Positions 28,871 through 39,250 of a stretch of 53,127 bases of DNA are shown piece after piece. The notes beneath the pieces are model-generated. The model did no database searches, was not told where the DNA came from, and saw only the letters and a list, made by a program, of their open reading frames with translations. The stretch comes from a virus. Numbering within the stretch: the first letter of the stretch is position 1; each line of letters starts with the position of its first letter. The DNA lies in the IMG/VR virus record IMGVR_UViG_3300030116_006303, positions 1 through 53,127 of that record. One strand, 5' to 3'. Both the position numbers and the translations under genes were made by a program.

Positions 28871-31291
28871 ATGTCTACTGACGAAAAAATATCAACCATT
28901 GTTGATCAACAGTTTCCGTTCTTTGTTCGAGACGATGGTCCGCAGCTCATAGCATTCGTCAAAGCATATTATGAGTATCTGGAGCAATCTAATAATGCTC
29001 TTGAGGTATCGAAAAATCTTTTAAATTATCAAGACATCGATAATACGTATGAAAAATACTTAGAATTCTTTCATCGTGAGATTATGGATGATATTCCTCG
29101 AGATGTTTTAGCAGATAGAAATAAACTAGCAAAACACATCAAAGATTTATACAGATCAAGGGGTTCCCAACTTTCTTATCAGTTGCTGTTTAGAATCCTT
29201 TACAATGAAGAAATAGATTTTTATTATCCAGGCGAAGACATACTACGTGCATCTGACGGTCGTTGGGTTTTGGAAAAATCCATTCGTGTCGGTCCACCTA
29301 AATCTTCAAGCTATAGTGCGGATGCTTTTGTCAATAATAAAATTATTGGATTGAGTAGCCTAGCAACTGCCAGGGTAGAAAGGGCTGATTTAACTCTAAG
29401 TAGTGGTGTTGTCGTTGACGAATTTTATCTCATCGACATCGAAGGAACTTTTGAGGACAATGAAGAAGTTGCTCTATATGATGACAGAACTGTCAAAGCC
29501 ACTTTGTTTGCGACATCCGGACCACTACAGAGTTTAACAATACAAAAAGGTGGAGCATTCCATCAAACTGGGGATTCGGTCGACTTACTGAGCACTTCTG
29601 GGTCTGGCGCTAATGGTGTTGTACTAGAGACTACAGGAACGAGTGCCGCTCAGTGGAGTATCGAAAGAGGTGGATCCGGATACACCCTCGGATCTACGAT
29701 TAACATCGATCACGGATCTGGTTTTGAATCAAGTTTTAGTATAGCAACTCTATCTAATACAAGTGTTGTTGCTATTAACTCTGATACTATTTTGCCTATG
29801 GCAAATGTAGTTTTAAATACTGGTCCAAGATTTGTTTCGCTTGGTGCTAACACAACTTCTGTAAGCGCCAATCTTGCAGTTGCGAATGTTTCTTCTAAGA
29901 TTGTTAACGGACTTAAATTTACCAACACAACGTTCGGAACGATTAATTCGTTATCACAATCTAATTATGGTTATGGGTATAATCCCGCTTTACCTACAGC
30001 GAATGTAACAGAGCCTCTACTTGCCGATACATTTACAATAGATCCTGACGGTGGGTTTAAAGGTAGAAACGCAGTTATCGTTGCGACTCATGCTCCAGGT
30101 GCGATATCATCGGTGAAAGTGAGTAACTTTGGAAGTGAGTATAGTAGATTTGATCCTATTACGATAAACAATCTAACAAGAGCTGGGACACAATCGGCTG
30201 TAGGTTATCCAAATATTTCGGGTATCATTAATTATCCAGGAAAATATATTGATACTAAAGGTTGGCTTTCTTGGAATAATAAACTTCAAGATAACTTCTA
30301 TTATCAAGAGTTTTCGTATGAATTAAAAACTAACCAAGTCACTAATACATATCGCCAGTTGGTTCATGATATAGTTCATCCTGCCGGAACTAAAATGTTT
30401 GGTCGGTATACGTTTTATTCCGATCTCCAAACAACTTTGGCTGTTATGGATGATTCGAGTGTAACTTATAATATTGAAAACACGATAACACTAAATGTGC
30501 CAGAGGTTGTATCTGATACTGTATCTGAATATGTAGAAACTGCGGCAAACACCTCGCCTGAAATTACTTACAACACTCTGACCGCAGAGCCGACAGTCGT
30601 AACGGCTGAGTCTATATTTAATATTATGAAAACAGCGAGGGGAACGATTAGCATCTCTTCGAATAATATTATCGGTGCATATGCTAGTATTCCGATTAGC
30701 ACATACGCTAGCATGCCGATCGGTAATCTTGGACAACCGACAACTCTGGTTGGTAATAATACATTCTTCACATCTGATATCCCGATGGCGAATACCAGAA
30801 TTATGATCGTCGGTGGCGCACCGTTTAATATTGCTAACGGTGTATACTTTATCGCGAATACAAGTTCGAATACCAACTCGACAATATCTTACCGCTACGT
30901 GGCAAATACTTTAACGAATGGTACGTTCTTCTACAATACACTAACAGAAAATACATATAACATCAACGTTGTAAATTCCGGAGCAGCTGCATTTGTACTT
31001 ACTGGTGTGGATAGGCTGGCAGCAGTTAGTGGTAACAATAAGACCGTAACAATGAATGTTGGTGATACTGTAAACTTTGCAGTGAATGCATCGGGTCATC
31101 CGTTCTACATCAAGACAGCCGCAGGAACAGGCTCAGGTAATCAGGTTACGACACCGACAGCAACGAACCAAGGCGCACAGGTTGGAACAGTGTCTTGGAA
31201 GCCGAACACTGCTGGTACTTACTTCTATCAGTGCGGCAACCACAGCGCCATGGTCGGACAAATTATAGTAAGAGCAGCTGGAACCGCCTAG
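28871..31291 (+). CDS. Baseplate/virion structural protein with C-terminal cupredoxin domain (gp7 position)
   Basis: This encodes 806 residues. The N-terminus (FPFFVRDDGPQLIAFVKAYYEYLEQ, then RSRGSQLSYQLLFRILYNEEIDFYYPGEDILRAS) is the usual start of the protein between gp6 and gp8 in marine T4-like phages. A long beta-rich, Ser/Thr/Asn-rich body follows. Residues about 700-806 form a plastocyanin-like domain with four type-1 copper ligands in order: H743 (GHPFYIK), C788 and H791 (YQCGNHS), M794 (AMVG). It is probably a baseplate wedge protein with a copper-binding tip. The cupredoxin role is unknown. Confidence 0.75.
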   Translation: MSTDEKISTIVDQQFPFFVRDDGPQLIAFVKAYYEYLEQSNNALEVSKNLLNYQDIDNTYEKYLEFFHREIMDDIPRDVLADRNKLAKHIKDLYRSRGSQLSYQLLFRILYNEEIDFYYPGEDILRASDGRWVLEKSIRVGPPKSSSYSADAFVNNKIIGLSSLATARVERADLTLSSGVVVDEFYLIDIEGTFEDNEEVALYDDRTVKATLFATSGPLQSLTIQKGGAFHQTGDSVDLLSTSGSGANGVVLETTGTSAAQWSIERGGSGYTLGSTINIDHGSGFESSFSIATLSNTSVVAINSDTILPMANVVLNTGPRFVSLGANTTSVSANLAVANVSSKIVNGLKFTNTTFGTINSLSQSNYGYGYNPALPTANVTEPLLADTFTIDPDGGFKGRNAVIVATHAPGAISSVKVSNFGSEYSRFDPITINNLTRAGTQSAVGYPNISGIINYPGKYIDTKGWLSWNNKLQDNFYYQEFSYELKTNQVTNTYRQLVHDIVHPAGTKMFGRYTFYSDLQTTLAVMDDSSVTYNIENTITLNVPEVVSDTVSEYVETAANTSPEITYNTLTAEPTVVTAESIFNIMKTARGTISISSNNIIGAYASIPISTYASMPIGNLGQPTTLVGNNTFFTSDIPMANTRIMIVGGAPFNIANGVYFIANTSSNTNSTISYRYVANTLTNGTFFYNTLTENTYNINVVNSGAAAFVLTGVDRLAAVSGNNKTVTMNVGDTVNFAVNASGHPFYIKTAAGTGSGNQVTTPTATNQGAQVGTVSWKPNTAGTYFYQCGNHSAMVGQIIVRAAGTA

Positions 31292-31297
31292 ATGCTT

Positions 31298-31305
31298 TAT
31301 AAATA
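31298..31305 (+). promoter_or_regulatory. Late promoter for gp8 operon
   Basis: TATAAATA, 35 bases before the ATG at 31340, placed 7 bases after the preceding stop. It should drive gp8 and the DUF4815-type giant gene. Confidence 0.8.
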
Positions 31306-31339
31306 AAAGGAAATAATCTTAGGATTCGAGGGTTAAATA

Positions 31340-32920
31340 ATGCCAGGGACAGTAACAAGACGCTTCAGGGTTCATAATGCTGAACAATTTCATGAAGCAT
31401 TTAGTGAAACCGCATCCACAAAGATGTATCTATACATTGCTCGTGTATCATCTTGGCCAGATGATGCAAATCCGCCTACTCCGACGGACAGTATTCAGCA
31501 AACTGAATACGATAACTGGAAGAAGATGTTGGCGGCGAAAAGAGTTCAGTCGTCTGATGTAACATTTGCGATTCCGAGATACAACTGGTCGACTGGTAAA
31601 GTTTATCGTGAATATGATACTACATCCACCACCCTCTTCGATACGCCTGCAGGATCAAATACATTTTATGTAGTGTCTAGTGCATTCAATGTTTATAAAT
31701 GCCTATTTAATAACAAAGGTGCAGCTTCTACGGTAGAACCAACTGGCACATCCACTTCCACTCTACAAACGGCTGACGGTTATAAGTGGAAGTTCATGTA
31801 CAATATTAATGCTGGCGATGCTCTGAAGTTTTTGACTGATAACTTCGCTCCTATTAAAACATTAGCAGCGGATGATGGATCAGCTCAGTTCGATGTTCAA
31901 AGTGCGGCTGCGAATGGTGCTATCGACGTTATCGATGTTCGGGCGGGTGGCAGCTTGTATATGACAAACTCTGGCACGTTAGCTGCTGTTGCCGATGGCG
32001 ACACGATGACACTCGCCGCTGGCGCTAATACATCAGATAATATTTACAATGGTTCTGCGCTTTACCTCGCAAGCGGAACAGGCGCTGGACAGGTTCGCGA
32101 AATCGTTGATTACAACGGATCCACTAGAGTGGTGCAGTTGAAATCAGTATTCTCGGTTGTCCCTAATACCTCGACGACTTATCAGATTGGTCCGCTCGTA
32201 ACTGTAACGGGTGATGGCACGGGCGCTACAGCCTTCGCTAATGTTGCGACAGCATCATCGAACGCAGTCAATCAAATCACTATGATTTCTACGGGCACTA
32301 ATTATTCTGAGGCAACTGTCGCTATCACAGCGAATAGTAGTCATGGTTCTGGTGCTACTGCTGTAGCTTATGTTTCACCTCCAGGCGGTCACGGATCGGA
32401 TCCTGTGGGTGAGTTTGCAGCGCACAACGTTATATTAAACGTACAGCTCTCAGGTACGGAAGGGGGAACTTTCCCAACAACAAATGATTTCCGAACGGTT
32501 GGTTTACTTCGTGATCCTCAAGTCGCCAATGGTTCGGTGGCTACGGGCACAAGATATGATCAAACAACTCGCCTTACGGTAGCCAGTGTTTCGGGATCGG
32601 CGGCATATACTCTCGATGAAACGATTCGTGGAAATACATCAGGAGCGGTTGGTAAATTTGTTAAGTTTGCGAATACAAATGCCGCTAATACAGCGGGTGT
32701 GGTTCATATAACAGATAGTATTTCTAATGGTTCTTTCAGCGGGTCAGAAACTGTCAAAGGGTTGACAAGTGGTATCACCGCAACATTGAGTTCAATCACA
32801 CTACCGAAAACGAGCGATTTGGTGCCGTTCACTGGAGATCATATATATGTTGAAAACCGAGCGCCGATCTCACGTGCATCCGATCAAATAGAAGATATCA
32901 AACTCGTAGTGAAATTCTAA
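31340..32920 (+). CDS. gp8: Baseplate wedge protein (T4 gp8-like)
   Basis: This encodes 526 residues. The N-terminus (RFRVHNAEQFHEAFSE, KMYLYIARVSSWPDDANPP, YVVSSAFNVYKCLFNNKGAASTVEPTGTS, YKWKFMYNINAGDALKFLTDNFAP) is the gp8 wedge pattern (T4 gp8 is 334 residues). A beta-rich extension with Ala/Thr/Gly-rich repeats follows, not present in T4. gp8 forms part of the wedge with gp7, gp10 and gp6. The C-terminus ends DHIYVENRAPISRASDQIEDIKLVVKF. Confidence 0.82.
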   Translation: MPGTVTRRFRVHNAEQFHEAFSETASTKMYLYIARVSSWPDDANPPTPTDSIQQTEYDNWKKMLAAKRVQSSDVTFAIPRYNWSTGKVYREYDTTSTTLFDTPAGSNTFYVVSSAFNVYKCLFNNKGAASTVEPTGTSTSTLQTADGYKWKFMYNINAGDALKFLTDNFAPIKTLAADDGSAQFDVQSAAANGAIDVIDVRAGGSLYMTNSGTLAAVADGDTMTLAAGANTSDNIYNGSALYLASGTGAGQVREIVDYNGSTRVVQLKSVFSVVPNTSTTYQIGPLVTVTGDGTGATAFANVATASSNAVNQITMISTGTNYSEATVAITANSSHGSGATAVAYVSPPGGHGSDPVGEFAAHNVILNVQLSGTEGGTFPTTNDFRTVGLLRDPQVANGSVATGTRYDQTTRLTVASVSGSAAYTLDETIRGNTSGAVGKFVKFANTNAANTAGVVHITDSISNGSFSGSETVKGLTSGITATLSSITLPKTSDLVPFTGDHIYVENRAPISRASDQIEDIKLVVKF

Positions 32921-32932
32921 GGATTTAGTTGA

Positions 32933-35068
32933 ATGGCTTTCGCAAATACTGCATCTTTATCGACAGATTTAAATGTCGATCCTTATTATGATGACTTCGA
33001 TGAAACAAAAAACTTTCATCGAATACTGTTCCGTCCGGGATTAGCAGTTCAGGCACGTGAACTCACACAGTTACAAACTATGCTCCAAAACCAAATAGAT
33101 CGGTTTGGTGAGCATATTTTCAAAGAGGGCAGTACGGTTCGTGGTTTGGAAATGAATTATGATAGGGTTTTACCTTTCGTAAAGTTGAGAGATGCAGATC
33201 AAACCGGAGCGACCGTCAACACCGCAGCGTTTATAGGATCCGAGCTTACCGGAGGAACGACTGGTGTAAAGGCATTCGTGGTAGATGCACTAGAGGGTGC
33301 TGAAGCCAATAATCCGAATATGAAAACGCTGTATATCAAGTATATCAGTTCTGGAACAACAGGAACGACTGCTGCATTTGCTAGCGGAGAAGTGCTTACT
33401 TCGAATACATCATTACAAGCCAACGTCGTAACTTCTAATTCATCAGTAACTCCTACAGGCACTGGCTCTCGGATAGATTTTGCCGAGGGAATATTTTATG
33501 CAAAAGATCACTTCATTCGAGTTCCTCAAGCCAATAGTATAGTTGGTAGGTATGATGCGAATACAAATGTAAAAATTGGGTTCGTAATTAATGAAACTCA
33601 AACTACCTCTGACACAGATACAACATTGTTAGATCCTGCTCAAGGATCCTTTAACTTCGCTGCGCCAGGAGCGAATAGATTAAAACTAACTCCAGTCCTC
33701 ACTGTGAAAAACTTAACAGATGAAGATCTTAATTTCGTCGAGCGTGCAAGGATAAAGAATGGAGAATTATATGCTAAACAAGATAAACCGATGTACTCTG
33801 TTATTAATGAGTATATCGCTAGGAGAACGCACGACGAATCAGGCGATTATATTGTTAAGGGATTATTCACAAAAGTAAGAGAACACCTAAACACTGCTAA
33901 TAATGGTGGGATATTCACAGCGCCAACAGGAGATACCAACAAATTAGCAATTAAGGTTGCGCCAGGTAAAGCATATATTAAAGGGTATGAAACAGAACTA
34001 ACAAGTTCAAGAGTAGCGGTCGTAGATAAAGCTACTGATTTCGAAAGCGTAGATGATATTCCTATTACTGTTCAGTATGGGAACTTTGTTCAGGTTAATG
34101 AAGTTTCTGGAGCATTTGATATCACAGGGCATGATGTTGTTTCCCTTTATAATACACCATTCAATTCCATATCCAATAGCAGTTTTGGTTCATCTAGTAT
34201 TACCGGAAGGACTAAAATTGGTGAGGCTCGTGTGAGAGCACTTGAACATAGCAGTGGCGAAAAAGGCGATAACGACTGCGTCTATAATATGTACCTCTAT
34301 GATATCAATATGACAGCTAATAATATAAGTGCTGTGCGTGGAATTTATTTTGATAATGGTGCATTTGATGGAGTTGCAGATACGGTAGTCACGACCGGAA
34401 ATACTGTTTTATCTGATACCAAATTTAATCGTGGTGTCTTTGAAATACCAGCAAGTAATATTAAAACGATTCGTGAATCCGATGGAAATACCATAGATAA
34501 TGATTTTATTTTCCAAGATGGATTTGATGTCACGATCGCAGCGGCTGGAACTGTTACAGTAACGACTGATGGCTCCGATGAAATTTTTAATCTGTCAACC
34601 GGAGCGGTAAGCGACGCAAATAAAAAGTCAAACTTTCAGCTCGTATTAAAAGGTACGGCTACTAGCGCTGGATCTCTTGGTTCTGCTACCATATCAAACC
34701 AAGGGCACACCATTAGTATGACGGGCGCAGCTACGAAATTAAATGTTGGTGAGGTCGTCTCAGTTGCGGGTTACTCTAATACCTTTACCATTAACAGCGT
34801 AGCAACCAACTCAATTACTACCCATGAAAGAGGGTTAAAAGCTGTAACAGGGAACCTAACTAAATCATTCCAGGCTGGTCAGGTTATTAATCTTTCTGGT
34901 GTTGGCGGGGATGCTGCATCAAGATCAGTGACAATCAACTCCACAACACAAGCTACTATTGATCTTCAAGAAACACTGGCTTCGGGTGTCACCGCAAAGG
35001 TGTTTGCTAAACTGAAAAAACAGAACGGACGAGAGATGCCAAAACGATCAATGAAAGTAGGTTTGTAG
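32933..35068 (+). CDS. Large virion protein (DUF4815 type), N-terminal part of a frame-disrupted gene
   Basis: The open frame codes for 711 residues. PYYDDFDETKNFHRILFRPGLAVQARELTQLQTMLQNQIDRFGEHIFKEGS is the DUF4815 N-terminal motif of large tail or baseplate proteins. It ends at 35066-35068 just after a run of six A's (35015-35020). In the -1 frame the sequence goes on without a gap: TERTRDAKTINESRFVELNIS, joining the next frame. One extra A in the run would give an intact protein of about 2030 residues (32933-39024). The product is probably a baseplate-attached tail structure. Whether the break is a sequencing error, a mutation or a programmed shift is open. Confidence 0.8.
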   Translation: MAFANTASLSTDLNVDPYYDDFDETKNFHRILFRPGLAVQARELTQLQTMLQNQIDRFGEHIFKEGSTVRGLEMNYDRVLPFVKLRDADQTGATVNTAAFIGSELTGGTTGVKAFVVDALEGAEANNPNMKTLYIKYISSGTTGTTAAFASGEVLTSNTSLQANVVTSNSSVTPTGTGSRIDFAEGIFYAKDHFIRVPQANSIVGRYDANTNVKIGFVINETQTTSDTDTTLLDPAQGSFNFAAPGANRLKLTPVLTVKNLTDEDLNFVERARIKNGELYAKQDKPMYSVINEYIARRTHDESGDYIVKGLFTKVREHLNTANNGGIFTAPTGDTNKLAIKVAPGKAYIKGYETELTSSRVAVVDKATDFESVDDIPITVQYGNFVQVNEVSGAFDITGHDVVSLYNTPFNSISNSSFGSSSITGRTKIGEARVRALEHSSGEKGDNDCVYNMYLYDINMTANNISAVRGIYFDNGAFDGVADTVVTTGNTVLSDTKFNRGVFEIPASNIKTIRESDGNTIDNDFIFQDGFDVTIAAAGTVTVTTDGSDEIFNLSTGAVSDANKKSNFQLVLKGTATSAGSLGSATISNQGHTISMTGAATKLNVGEVVSVAGYSNTFTINSVATNSITTHERGLKAVTGNLTKSFQAGQVINLSGVGGDAASRSVTINSTTQATIDLQETLASGVTAKVFAKLKKQNGREMPKRSMKVGL

Positions 35069-35253
35069 AATTAAATATATCACAAGGTCACTCTAATACA
35101 TCGGTTGGTTCTCCAGGAACTTCTGGACCATTCAACCTTGGTTTATCCGATGGGCATAAACTTCGCTCGGTAAGATTAAAAACTGGCAATACGTTTTTCG
35201 CTAACACGACCGAGGGAACAGATGTAACCACGGAGTTCTTACTTGACACAGGG

Positions 35254-38200
35254 ATGACGGATAACTTGTACGGTCATTCAAAATTAAAACTCAAGGGTGG
35301 TTCTACACATCTCATTGCTAACGGTAATGTTTACCTCGTAGAGTTAGACTTCTTCACGCATGATACATCTTCTGGTGTTGGATATTTCTCAGTCGATTCC
35401 TATCCGATTGATGATACAAATACGGCAAACACAACAGCAATTCAAACAGCCGAGATACCTATCTACGAGTCCAAAACGACTGGTGAGAGATTTGATCTTC
35501 GCAACTGTATTGACATTCGTCCAAGGATTACAGATACTGCTAATAATGTTGCAGTGGGAGCCTTTGCTAATATAACACGTAACCCTGCACTTTCTACAGA
35601 GGTAGTCGAACCAACCAGCGGTTTAAGGTATCCTGCACCGGATGAAAACTTCACTATAGATTTCCAATACTATCTACCAAGAAGAGATAGGATTTTAATC
35701 ACCAAAACTGGAGCGGTTCAAGTAGTAAAGGGTGTCCCAAGTTTAGATCCCAGAACTCCTGGTGCAACAACGGAAGGAATGACGATTGCTATTGTTGATG
35801 TAAAGCCATTCCCATCACTTCCGCAAGAAAATGCCGCAAGGATAAGAACAGCAACTGCCCCGAATGGTCGACCGGATGTGGCAATAAGATTACGACCCAA
35901 ACGTATCCGTAGATATACAATGAAAGATATTATGGGTCTTGAGGAAAGAATCGATAACCTAGAGTACTATACATCTCTATCGTTACTCGAAGCGGATACT
36001 AAGAGCTTGTTCTTAGTGGATGGATCGGGTGTTGATAGATTTAAGAATGGTATTATTGTAGATCAATTTGTTGATTTTACGTCATCAGATTTCTTTAATG
36101 AAGGATATGCGGTTTCCCTTGATAGGAAGAAAAAAGAAGCGAGACCGTCATTTAAGGTCGATGATGTTCAGTTTGAATTTTTGTCAGCAAATTCGACAAA
36201 TGCAACTGTAAGATCCAAAGATGCGACAGTAACCATATCAACCTCAGGCACATACTCTAATGGAGAGACTATTTCCCAGGGTTCAACAAATGGTAAGTTA
36301 GTCTATCAGGTAGGCGATAAACTTTATATAGAAAATGTTACTGGAGCATTCACCACCTCTGCTAATGTTGTGGGCGGCACCTCATCAACTTCTCGGGCAG
36401 TTTCCACGGTAGCAACGCCAAATGATGGTAAACTTGTTACATTACCATACACACATGATCTTGCTATAGAACAAAATTTTGCCTCGACGACTCGAAATAC
36501 TGCTGGATTGTTTTATAACTTTAGAGGTTTATTGCAACTGAATCCAGAAACTGATTACTGGCAAGATATAACAACAGCTCCAGCTGTCCAAATAGATTTC
36601 GGTAACTTTGCTGATGCGCTTGAGAATATAGCTAATGCTGTAGGAACTCAGTTCGGAGAGTTTTCCACATTCTCAGTTGATACCGATATATCAGCGGCTG
36701 GTATAACAACTGTAACAAATCAGAGAAGAGAGGGAACCAAAATTAATGTTAATCGAGGTAGAGTTGTAGAAACTGACCTCGGAGAATCTATTCAAGATTT
36801 AAACATTATTCCTCATATGAGATCTCGCGAAATACAAGTTACGGCATCGGGAATGAAGCCGAGCACTAAATTATTTGCTTTCTTCGACGATGAAAATGTA
36901 ACAGCATTTATATCACCAGCTAACTCTACTTTCGGTAATACAGCCTCTGAAGGATCAGACTTAATTACAGATTCCGAGGGAGTCGCTAGAGCCATATTCC
37001 GGTTACCTAATAATGATCAAATCAAGTTCTTAAATGGTAATTTAAAATTAAGGCTATCTGATAGCCCCACAAATTCCAGAGAGCAAGGATTGTTTACCAC
37101 ATCCGCAGAAGCAGTTTATAGTGCTAGTGGTATGGAATTGTTTAAACAAGGTGCTGTTATAACCACTAGAGATATATCAATTACAACTGAACAAGTATTT
37201 GAAACTCGATCGGTATCTAGTTTCTCACCTGCGGCTCCTCAAACCGCTGGTAATGTCGATGACAATGGCGATGCCGGTGATGATCCTATTGCACAGTCAT
37301 TTAGAGTTGATGATGGAATTGGTACTTTAACAACTGGAGTATTCCTGACCAAGTTAGATTTGTATTTCAGGACTAAAGATCCCAACTTACCAATTCAGTT
37401 AGAAATAGTTGAGGTTGATCCTGAAAGTTCATATCTAACTAATAGAGTTGTTCCTTTCAGCGAGTTCGAAGTACCAGCGGCTGATATCAATGTCAGTTCG
37501 GACGCTAGCGCACCAACTCCCATTATATTTGAAACTCCAATTTATCTAGTGCGTGGCGAACAATATGCATTTAAGATTACTCCCGCTCAGGCAAATCCAA
37601 ACTATACGGTCTGGGCAGCAAAGCTAGGGGAAACTGATACCTTAACTAATAATAGAATCGTAAAACAACCTGCCTCGGGAACTATGTTCGCTTCTTCGAA
37701 TGATTTGGGTTTCAGTCCGGTGCAAACAGAAGATATCAAGTATAGAATGTATTTTGCTGACTTTGGAACAAATAAAACCGGAACTGCGGTATTTAAAAAT
37801 GTCGATAAAGAATACTTTACTCTCGCGAACACAGATAACACGAGCGTGTTCAATCGTATCGGCGAAACTGTACATGGCGAATCTACCATCACCTTTACTT
37901 CACAACCGAGCGCTAATGCTGGATTAAGTTTATTGAGCATCTCCGGTTCCGGAGCTGGAGCGAATGGCATCGTAACATTCAAGAGCGCAAACACCGCTCG
38001 GGTCAAAGAGGTCACGCTTGCAAATAAATTCCAAGCTGGTGATACTGTAAGGGTGATGAACACCAATGGTAGTGCGACTGGAACGACTGCGGTAATCCAC
38101 AGCGTTACCACTCCAACAGGTAAGGTGTACTTCTTTGACAATCAAACACAGGCAAACACATTCGTACATCTTGAAAAACCCACTGGTAACTTTGCCGCTA

Positions 38201-39024
38201 ACACCTTCCTACGTGGTCAGGTAAGCGGTTTGGATGCTAGAATTAAAACTGTCGAAAATTTACCAGCCGATATGTTTGAAACTCGGGTCAGTAAGCTGGT
38301 ACCGGAAACTACTGCTGTTTCGGCAACTGCTAAATTTGCGGCAGCTCCTGGTAGTTTAGATACAACATTCAGGGTGTATAACTTAATCGGTGAAACGATT
38401 TATGCGGACAGGAAGTTTATTCATAGTAGATCAAACGAGATTGCCAACCTTAGTAGTAAAAAATCTGGTGAAATTAGAATGACTCTTACGAATGGTGGAA
38501 CAAAACAATTATCACCTGCTATTGATAATGACCGAAGTGCGGTATTAACAATAGAGAATCTAATTAACAACGATTCCACTAATGAAACGACATCTGATAA
38601 AGGTAATGCTCTCGCTCGATATGTAATGAGAACTGTCACCCTCGATGATGGTCAGGATGCTGAAGACCTGAAAGTTTTCTGCGGTGCATATAAACCATCG
38701 ACCGCTACGATCGAAGTCTTCGGTAAATTCTTGAATGGAGAGGATGGACAAAACTTCGATGACAAGACTTGGATAAAATTGACACAGGTCACCCCTGCTA
38801 CAATTCATTCGGATTCTGAAAATCAGGAAGATTTCGAGGAGTTTGAATTTACAGTACCGACTGCAAGTTTGACCGGAGATGCTGGTGAGTTGCAATACAC
38901 TACCGCAGAGGGAGTAACATTCACAGGCTTCAAACGATTTAAAATTAAGGTCGTGTTACTTTCAACTTCAACTTCAAGAGTGCCCCGTATACGAGACTTA
39001 CGAGCGGTCGCACTTCAAATCTAA
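35254..39024 (+). CDS. Large virion protein (DUF4815 type), C-terminal part of the same gene
   Basis: The frame is open from 35011 to 39024 and should be read as continuing from the gene at 32933; the ATG at 35254 is internal. It carries LRNCIDIRPRITDTANN, FTIDFQYYLPRRDRILITKTG, VDVKPFPSLPQENAARIRTATAPNGRPDVAIRLRPKRIRRYTMKDIMGLEERIDNLEYYTSLSLLE and QSFRVDDGIGTLTTGVFLTKLDLYF, all typical of the C-terminal half of this protein family in marine phages. A Thr/Ser/Gly-rich beta domain (about residues 840-1000) lies before an end domain. No independent ribosome site is seen before 35254. Confidence 0.75.
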   Translation: MTDNLYGHSKLKLKGGSTHLIANGNVYLVELDFFTHDTSSGVGYFSVDSYPIDDTNTANTTAIQTAEIPIYESKTTGERFDLRNCIDIRPRITDTANNVAVGAFANITRNPALSTEVVEPTSGLRYPAPDENFTIDFQYYLPRRDRILITKTGAVQVVKGVPSLDPRTPGATTEGMTIAIVDVKPFPSLPQENAARIRTATAPNGRPDVAIRLRPKRIRRYTMKDIMGLEERIDNLEYYTSLSLLEADTKSLFLVDGSGVDRFKNGIIVDQFVDFTSSDFFNEGYAVSLDRKKKEARPSFKVDDVQFEFLSANSTNATVRSKDATVTISTSGTYSNGETISQGSTNGKLVYQVGDKLYIENVTGAFTTSANVVGGTSSTSRAVSTVATPNDGKLVTLPYTHDLAIEQNFASTTRNTAGLFYNFRGLLQLNPETDYWQDITTAPAVQIDFGNFADALENIANAVGTQFGEFSTFSVDTDISAAGITTVTNQRREGTKINVNRGRVVETDLGESIQDLNIIPHMRSREIQVTASGMKPSTKLFAFFDDENVTAFISPANSTFGNTASEGSDLITDSEGVARAIFRLPNNDQIKFLNGNLKLRLSDSPTNSREQGLFTTSAEAVYSASGMELFKQGAVITTRDISITTEQVFETRSVSSFSPAAPQTAGNVDDNGDAGDDPIAQSFRVDDGIGTLTTGVFLTKLDLYFRTKDPNLPIQLEIVEVDPESSYLTNRVVPFSEFEVPAADINVSSDASAPTPIIFETPIYLVRGEQYAFKITPAQANPNYTVWAAKLGETDTLTNNRIVKQPASGTMFASSNDLGFSPVQTEDIKYRMYFADFGTNKTGTAVFKNVDKEYFTLANTDNTSVFNRIGETVHGESTITFTSQPSANAGLSLLSISGSGAGANGIVTFKSANTARVKEVTLANKFQAGDTVRVMNTNGSATGTTAVIHSVTTPTGKVYFFDNQTQANTFVHLEKPTGNFAANTFLRGQVSGLDARIKTVENLPADMFETRVSKLVPETTAVSATAKFAAAPGSLDTTFRVYNLIGETIYADRKFIHSRSNEIANLSSKKSGEIRMTLTNGGTKQLSPAIDNDRSAVLTIENLINNDSTNETTSDKGNALARYVMRTVTLDDGQDAEDLKVFCGAYKPSTATIEVFGKFLNGEDGQNFDDKTWIKLTQVTPATIHSDSENQEDFEEFEFTVPTASLTGDAGELQYTTAEGVTFTGFKRFKIKVVLLSTSTSRVPRIRDLRAVALQI

Positions 39025-39035
39025 GAGAAGGAATA

Positions 39036-39248
39036 ATGAAGTTACAACCAATAAAGGATGCCGAAGGGTATAAAAGAGATCCAGAAAGTGGAGCTGTTCT
39101 GTCTGTTGACAAACGAGCACTCCAAGCATACAAACTTAAAAAAAGAAAACAGAATGCAGTTCTGGACGATATAAATATTATAAAATCGGAACTTGAAGAG
39201 TTGAAAACAATGCTAAAACTTATTCTCTCTTCGGAAAAAGGTAATTAA
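39036..39248 (+). CDS. Small coiled-coil protein of the fibre cluster
   Basis: This encodes 70 residues with GAAGGA upstream. The N-terminus KLQPIKDAEGYKRDPESGAVLSVDKRALQAYKLKKRKQN is conserved in small proteins near tail-fibre genes of marine T4-like phages. The C-terminal half is a helix (DDINIIKSELEELKTMLKLIL). It could be a fibre-assembly chaperone or trimerisation factor. No function proven. Confidence 0.7.
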   Translation: MKLQPIKDAEGYKRDPESGAVLSVDKRALQAYKLKKRKQNAVLDDINIIKSELEELKTMLKLILSSEKGN

Positions 39249-39250
39249 AA

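Noticed and set aside
35069-35253. Apparent intergenic gap within the DUF4815 region
   Set aside because: The -1 frame is open through the whole interval and encodes residues continuous with both sides, so it is coding.
37602-38141. Minus-strand open frame of 179 codons inside the giant virion gene
   Set aside because: Shadow of a Thr/Ala/Asn-rich plus-strand sequence; no promoter and no neighbouring minus-strand gene.
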